Source: UKL13-2 sp044346745
GTDB taxonomy: Bacteria > Pseudomonadota > Gammaproteobacteria > Burkholderiales > Usitatibacteraceae
Length of the DNA: 9,235 nucleotides
NCBI GenBank assembly: GCA_044346745.1
Contig: JBIIYQ010000111.1
Location: 1-9,235, forward strand
Direction of reading: 5' to 3'
The position numbers and the translations under genes were made by a program. The notes under the pieces are model-generated. The model saw only the letters and a program-made list of their open reading frames with translations, did not search any database and had not been told where the DNA came from. This document shows, one piece after another, positions 5,792-9,235 of this stretch (the stretch's first letter is position 1; the number at the start of each line of letters is the position of its first letter).

Positions 5792-5847
5792 AAGACTTTC
5801 GTCACGAGCGCAACGGAGGGTTGTAGCGTTGGTGACTTGCGCGTCTT
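5792..5847. terminator. Possible bidirectional terminator hairpin between convergent genes
   Basis: Three stacked stems fit one long hairpin: AAGAC (5792-5796) with GTCTT (5843-5847), GTCAC (5801-5805) with GTGAC (5832-5836), and CAACG (5811-5815) with CGTTG (5827-5831). It fills the whole gap between the four-cysteine protein and the Hsp70-like gene and reaches the latter's stop codon. No strong T-run follows. Confidence 0.35.
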
Positions 5848-7142
5848 TATGCGGCGAAGTGACGGCTTGCGTGAATGCCGAGGCCACTCACGACACTTGA
5901 AAACCGATCACCTGTGACACGACTAGCCGCCGGGACAACCGCGGCAATCGCGTCGGTGAGGGCGCCAAAGCCAGTAGAGCCGCCGGTGAAATAGAGCGCG
6001 CCGATTGCCTCGGGTCGCAAGCCGGCAAGACGTAATGTCTCGCTGGCTGCCGCGACAATTTTTGTCATTTCAGCGGCGAGGGCAGCGCGTTGTTGGTCTG
6101 CATCAAAGTGGGCAGACAAGTTTTCTTCGACCGCCGCCAAATCGATCTCAGCAATTCCAGTTTGGGCGACGTCAATTTTCGCCGCTTCCGCTTTTGCGGC
6201 TAGCTCGTGACCGAGACGTTTTTCAACGACGGTCATTAGCCGTCGATGCAGAGCGCTGTCGGCGAACATACTCACCATCTGCCGCAATTCGATGAGGCGG
6301 TTGGGGGTGTAGACGGTGTTGATGAGGTGCCAGGTGGCAAGATCGAAATAGGTCGCACTCGGCACGCGCGACGGACCGCTCGTCGCGTTGCCTAACTTTG
6401 CACGCGTTGCCGAACCAAGACCGAGTTTCGGCATGATGGCCGCCACATTCACTTCGCGATCAAAATCTGTTCCGGCTACGTGAACGCCGTGGTTGGCAAG
6501 AATGTCTGACGCGCGTTCGGTCTGTGTGCGCTGCAGGGGGCCAACACGGACGACAGAAAAGTCCGATGTGCCGCCACCGATATCTGCAACGAGCACCAGC
6601 GTCTCTTTGTCGATCGTCTGCTCAAAATCCAGCGCGGCCGCGATCGGCTCATATTGAAAAGTAACATCACTGAACCCGACCGCCTGCGCTGCGCTTGCCA
6701 AGGTCTGTTGGGCGAGTTTGTCGCGCGCATTGTCGCCATCAACAAAAAATACCGGCCGACCGATCACGACCTGCGCAATTTCGGCGCCCACGTGTTGTTC
6801 CGCCTGGTGTTTTAGTTCGCGCAAATACGCGATCACCACATCGATGTACTTCACACTTACACCGAGCCCGACTTCCGTGGTGCGATCCATCAGATCCGAG
6901 CCAAGGATGCTCTTGATCGACCGCATGAGTCGACCCTCGTAGCCATCGACATACGCTTGGACGGCCGCGCGACCAAAAAGGCGTGAGCCATCTTCAGCGC
7001 TGTAAAAAACCGCGTTTGGCATCGCCACCGCCGAACCCTCGACGGGAACTAACTGTATGTGGCTATCGCCATGCGGCACCGCAACGGCTGAATTGGAGGT
7101 GCCAAAATCAATTGCACAATAGGGTGCGGAAGCTTTTGACAT
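5847..7142 (-). CDS. yegD: YegD-type Hsp70-like ATPase (putative chaperone)
   Basis: This 431-residue protein is close to the length of E. coli YegD (about 450) and has the actin/Hsp70 ATPase motifs in order: phosphate-1 IDFGTSNS (11-18), VVIGRPVFF (125-133), connect-1 QYEPIAAALDFE (163-174), phosphate-2 VADIGGGTSDFSV (185-197), AGTDFDREV (223-231) and adenosine motif YFTGGSTGFGAL (384-395). It lacks the C-terminal substrate-binding domain and lid of DnaK, as YegD does. The expected role is ATP-dependent binding or remodelling of a protein partner in the cytosol; the substrate is unknown. The start is the ATG at 7142; I see no strong ribosome-binding site, so the leader may be short or initiation weak. 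It lies 64 bases behind the beta-propeller gene in the same direction, with its own extended -10 promoter in the gap. Confidence 0.87.
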   Translation of the reverse strand: MSKASAPYCAIDFGTSNSAVAVPHGDSHIQLVPVEGSAVAMPNAVFYSAEDGSRLFGRAAVQAYVDGYEGRLMRSIKSILGSDLMDRTTEVGLGVSVKYIDVVIAYLRELKHQAEQHVGAEIAQVVIGRPVFFVDGDNARDKLAQQTLASAAQAVGFSDVTFQYEPIAAALDFEQTIDKETLVLVADIGGGTSDFSVVRVGPLQRTQTERASDILANHGVHVAGTDFDREVNVAAIMPKLGLGSATRAKLGNATSGPSRVPSATYFDLATWHLINTVYTPNRLIELRQMVSMFADSALHRRLMTVVEKRLGHELAAKAEAAKIDVAQTGIAEIDLAAVEENLSAHFDADQQRAALAAEMTKIVAAASETLRLAGLRPEAIGALYFTGGSTGFGALTDAIAAVVPAASRVTGDRFSSVVSGLGIHASRHFAA

Positions 7143-7171
7143 CGATGGGTGCGGGTGTGCCGGGGGCGCGA

Positions 7172-7180
7172 AGTATAGCA
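7172..7180 (-). promoter_or_regulatory. Extended -10 promoter for the Hsp70-like gene
   Basis: On the minus strand TGCTATACT combines a TGn extension with TATACT, five of six matches to the -10 consensus. No good -35 lies 17 bases upstream, which extended -10 promoters tolerate. Transcription would start near 7165 and leave a leader of about 22 bases before the ATG at 7142. Confidence 0.45.
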
Positions 7181-7206
7181 GCCCCGACTACGGCAACGTG
7201 AGAGGA

Positions 7207-8223
7207 TTACTTGCCGTCCGCTGTGGCGTGTCGCCAAGCCAGTCCATCGGGGCCATCACCGGTCTCGATAGAAGCCGTGATGGCAAGTTTTTCCATGTCG
7301 AGCACTTCGACACGTTTGGCTTGATTGCGTGAGAAGAATGCGCGTTTGCCGTCCGGGGTGAATTGAATTCCCAACGGCACACCCGGCGTGCCAATACGCT
7401 GAACGATCTTGCGTGTCGCGACGTCCACCACGATGATCTCGCCCGATTCACCGCCGCGTGGATCAGATACCACCACACGTTTGCCATCCAGGCTGAGCTT
7501 CAGACGGTTGAGGCCCACACCGACCTTGAACGATTCTTTGACAGTATGTGTTGCGGTACCAATCACTGCGATTGTGCCGTCGGAGATGTGGCCGACCCAT
7601 AGTTCAGTACCGTCCGGGGAAACATCGATCGCCTCAGGGCGGCCATTAACGGCAATTTGTTTGATCGCGCTCGGGATTGGCGGACCATCGAGCCGTATCG
7701 CGCTGACGTTGTCTGAGCCGATGTTGCTTGTGTATAACCATTTGCCATCAGGTGAAATGACCAACATATGACCGAGGGAGGAGCCGGTTCCCATCAACCA
7801 GTCAATCTTGTCGGTGGCGATGTCGTAACGCGCGACGGTGCGGGTCAACTCGGAGGTGAAATACACCTTGCCGTTGTGCAACTGAATGCCGTGCGGTCTT
7901 GTCAGTGCACCAAGATCGTGACGACGGACTTCGCGAGCGCCATCAATATCAATGATGGAAAGCGAATTGCCCGGTTTTTGTGCGCCATAGTTTGCTACCA
8001 CGACCAACTTGCCATCGGCCGAAACCGCCGCTTCGTGGGGGCCTTCCCCGGTCGGCACTCGTGCCAACACCTTTAGTGAGACGGGATCAACAATCGCCGC
8101 GGTCGCTTCGTTCTTGTTCAGGACGATGAGCCGTGCCGGCGTTGCGGCAAGTGCAAACGTGGCGCAACAAAACATTGTGGCAAACAACATTTGGCGGGTC
8201 GTAGTGAAGCGTTTGATCAACAC
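7207..8223 (-). CDS. Exported YVTN/YncE-type beta-propeller protein
   Basis: This 338-residue protein begins with a signal peptide (Lys4-Arg5, hydrophobic residues 12-25, cleavage near ALA at 24-26), so it is periplasmic or secreted. The rest consists of repeated beta-propeller blades with a DGK/DGT turn and a following strand: DGKLVVVANYG, NGKVYFTSELTRTVARYD, DGKWLYTSNIGSDNVSAI, DGTELWVGHISDGTIAVI, DGKRVVVSDPRGG and DGKRAFFSRNQ. This fits a seven-bladed YVTN/lactonase-like propeller, usually a binding or scaffold protein; no catalytic residues can be assigned, so no enzyme activity is claimed. The start is GTG at 8223 with AAGGAG six bases upstream; an adjacent TTG codon is less well spaced. 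It may be co-transcribed with the downstream Hsp70-like gene (64-base gap), though that gene has its own promoter candidate. It is divergent from the S9 peptidase gene. Confidence 0.85.
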   Translation of the reverse strand: MLIKRFTTTRQMLFATMFCCATFALAATPARLIVLNKNEATAAIVDPVSLKVLARVPTGEGPHEAAVSADGKLVVVANYGAQKPGNSLSIIDIDGAREVRRHDLGALTRPHGIQLHNGKVYFTSELTRTVARYDIATDKIDWLMGTGSSLGHMLVISPDGKWLYTSNIGSDNVSAIRLDGPPIPSAIKQIAVNGRPEAIDVSPDGTELWVGHISDGTIAVIGTATHTVKESFKVGVGLNRLKLSLDGKRVVVSDPRGGESGEIIVVDVATRKIVQRIGTPGVPLGIQFTPDGKRAFFSRNQAKRVEVLDMEKLAITASIETGDGPDGLAWRHATADGK

Positions 8224-8340
8224 GGCGTTCTCCTTGGAAATCCAGCGTCTATTCTGCCGTAAGCTTCACCACTGATGCGTCCGTCCACGTTGCGTAAGTT
8301 TCGGTTCTAATAAAAGCTCAAACTTCATCATCACTTTCTC

Positions 8341-9112
8341 ATGCCCAAGCCAAACGCCAAACCACTCACCGTTGATTCACTTTGGGAGATTGAGCGACTC
8401 GCCAACCCTGCACTCTCGCCGGACGGCAGCCAAGTGGTTTGTTCGCGAACTTGTTATGACCGCGCGAGCAATAAAACGTCGAGTCAATTGTGGCTGCTCT
8501 CAACGCTCGGCGGCGCGCCGCGTCAATTAACCACCTGTGGCGATCGGGACCGGCAGGCGGCGTGGTCACCTCGCGGTGATCATGTCGCCTTTATTGCTAA
8601 ACGTGAGTCCGCTGGAAAAGTCGATTCAAACCCGCAGCTCTATGTGATTGCGCCAGACGGTGGAGAGGCGACACGTGTAAGCGATATCGCTGCCGGCGCT
8701 GAAGCATTTAAGTGGATGCCGGATGGCAAACACATCATTTGTTTAGCCTGGGTGTGGCCAAATTTAAAGGGGCTCGACGCGCAGAATAAACAGGTTCGGG
8801 CGTTCGCGGAACGAAAAGAATCCGGCTACGTCACCAGCGAAGGCTACTATCGCTATTGGGACCACAATCTGCCGATGGATCGCGCCGTCCATCTTTTGTG
8901 CGTAAACATCGAGTCTGGCAAGACGGTCGACTTGTTCGAAGGCACGAGTTACGAATTGCCGCGCGCAGATTTGAATGCGGAGATGCTTGACATCAGCCCC
9001 GACGGAAAACGCATTGTGTTTATGCACGATGCAAAAGTGGAAAGACGTGCAAGTAACCCGCACGCGTTGTTTGAACTCAACGTTGCCACGCGCAAAGTGG
9101 TCTTGATCCTAG
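8341..9112 (+). pseudogene. S9-family (prolyl oligopeptidase/acylaminoacyl) peptidase, 5' part, interrupted by an IS5-family insertion
   Basis: The first about 257 residues match the N-terminal propeller of S9 peptidases. They open with PLTVDSLWEIERLANPALSP, then PD40-like repeats PDGSQVVCSR (27-36), SPRGDHVAFIAK (76-87), MPDGKHIICLA (126-136) and SPDGKRIVFMHD (219-230). Family members usually run to roughly 650 residues, with the Ser-Asp-His alpha/beta-hydrolase domain in the last third; none of that is present here. Coding sense ends at CTAG (9109-9112), where the reading frame runs into an insertion sequence and stops at TGA 9121-9123 after a few foreign codons. The product would be a propeller fragment without catalytic residues. 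There is no signal peptide, and I see no good ribosome-binding site before ATG 8341, so the exact start is uncertain. The remainder of the gene may lie beyond the element. Confidence 0.85.
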
Positions 9113-9235
9113 GGAACCTCTGATCAAGTCATTCTCTCGAATGAGCATTGTAAACAACCATCGCCATCAGCATGAAACAGATCAGCTTTGATACCGTGAA
9201 CGGCTTCGAGAAACACCGCAAAGTCACACGACGCG
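9109..9235 (+). mobile_element. IS5-family insertion sequence, left end (continues past window)
   Basis: The element begins inside the S9 peptidase gene. GGAACCTCTGATCAA directly after CTAG resembles terminal inverted repeats of one IS5-family branch, and CTAG fits the YTAR-type target site these elements duplicate (the element itself would then start at 9113). The right terminal repeat and second CTAG lie outside the window, so the boundary is inferred to within a base or two. Confidence 0.75.
9172..9235 (+). CDS. IS5-family transposase, N-terminal fragment (cut by window edge)
   Basis: Only the first 21 residues are in the window: MKQISFDTVNGF followed by EKHRKVTRR. This opening (MKQ-x-SF, then a basic KxTRR segment) is characteristic of IS5-family transposases, which normally run about 320-350 residues with a DDE core further on. 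The ATG at 9172 follows the likely terminal repeat by about 60 bases, a normal leader length for the family; no obvious ribosome-binding site is seen. The direction of the transposase is the same as the interrupted peptidase. Intactness cannot be judged from this fragment. Confidence 0.8.
   Translation, partial: MKQISFDTVNGFEKHRKVTRR

Noticed and set aside
1..9235. The two insertion sequences at the ends as a composite transposon carrying the region
   Set aside because: They belong to different families (IS630 and IS5) with different terminal repeats and target sites, so they could not mobilise the segment together.
1..9235. CRISPR array, tRNA or rRNA genes
   Set aside because: No regularly spaced repeats and no cloverleaf or rRNA-like sequence were seen on either strand.

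Overview
The window looks like a chromosomal accessory region of a Gram-negative proteobacterium, most likely a gammaproteobacterium. The DNA is moderately GC-rich by eye. Three proteins are exported or probably exported, each with a Sec-type signal peptide. The Hsp70 protein resembles enterobacterial YegD, the Nudix protein resembles NudB, and the IS630 and IS5 transposases are of types common in that class. I cannot name the genus.

Layout: (1) Positions 1-288 hold the 3' end of an IS630-family insertion sequence. (2) Positions 285-2396 (minus) encode a TPR plus O-GlcNAc-transferase-like (GT41) protein; its TTG start is supported by a perfect AGGAGG, and its stop codon appears to lie inside the IS630 end. 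(3) Positions 2590-3177 (plus) encode an HD-domain phosphohydrolase of the YfbR/HDDC2 type. (4) Positions 3274-3735 (minus) encode a NudB-like Nudix hydrolase. It is bounded by GTTAGGC and GCCTAAC, which match integron attC core sites, so it looks like an old gene cassette. (5) Positions 3736-4116 are intergenic and rich in inverted repeats. They end in a leader that can fold into a three-way junction hiding the Shine-Dalgarno sequence of (6) a small exported YXWGXW-repeat protein (4117-4494). (7) Positions 4564-5148 (minus) encode a DUF2087 protein. (8) Positions 5149-5495 are non-coding, with a possible alternative-pairing leader in front of (9) a small exported four-cysteine protein (5496-5789). 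(10) Positions 5847-7142 (minus) encode a YegD-type Hsp70-like ATPase with its own extended -10 promoter, behind (11) an exported YVTN-type beta-propeller protein (7207-8223, minus). (12) From 8341 (plus) runs an S9-family peptidase gene, cut after about 257 codons by (13) an IS5-family element that continues past the right edge.

The genes do not form one pathway. Most are single transcription units in alternating orientation; only the beta-propeller and Hsp70 genes are in tandem. The region reads as a patchwork of stand-alone genes with mobile-element scars at both ends and a probable cassette in the middle. The observations most worth following are the Shine-Dalgarno-sequestering leader at 4044-4109 and the cassette-like boundaries of the Nudix gene. 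I did not find a convincing new multi-gene defence or biosynthetic system.
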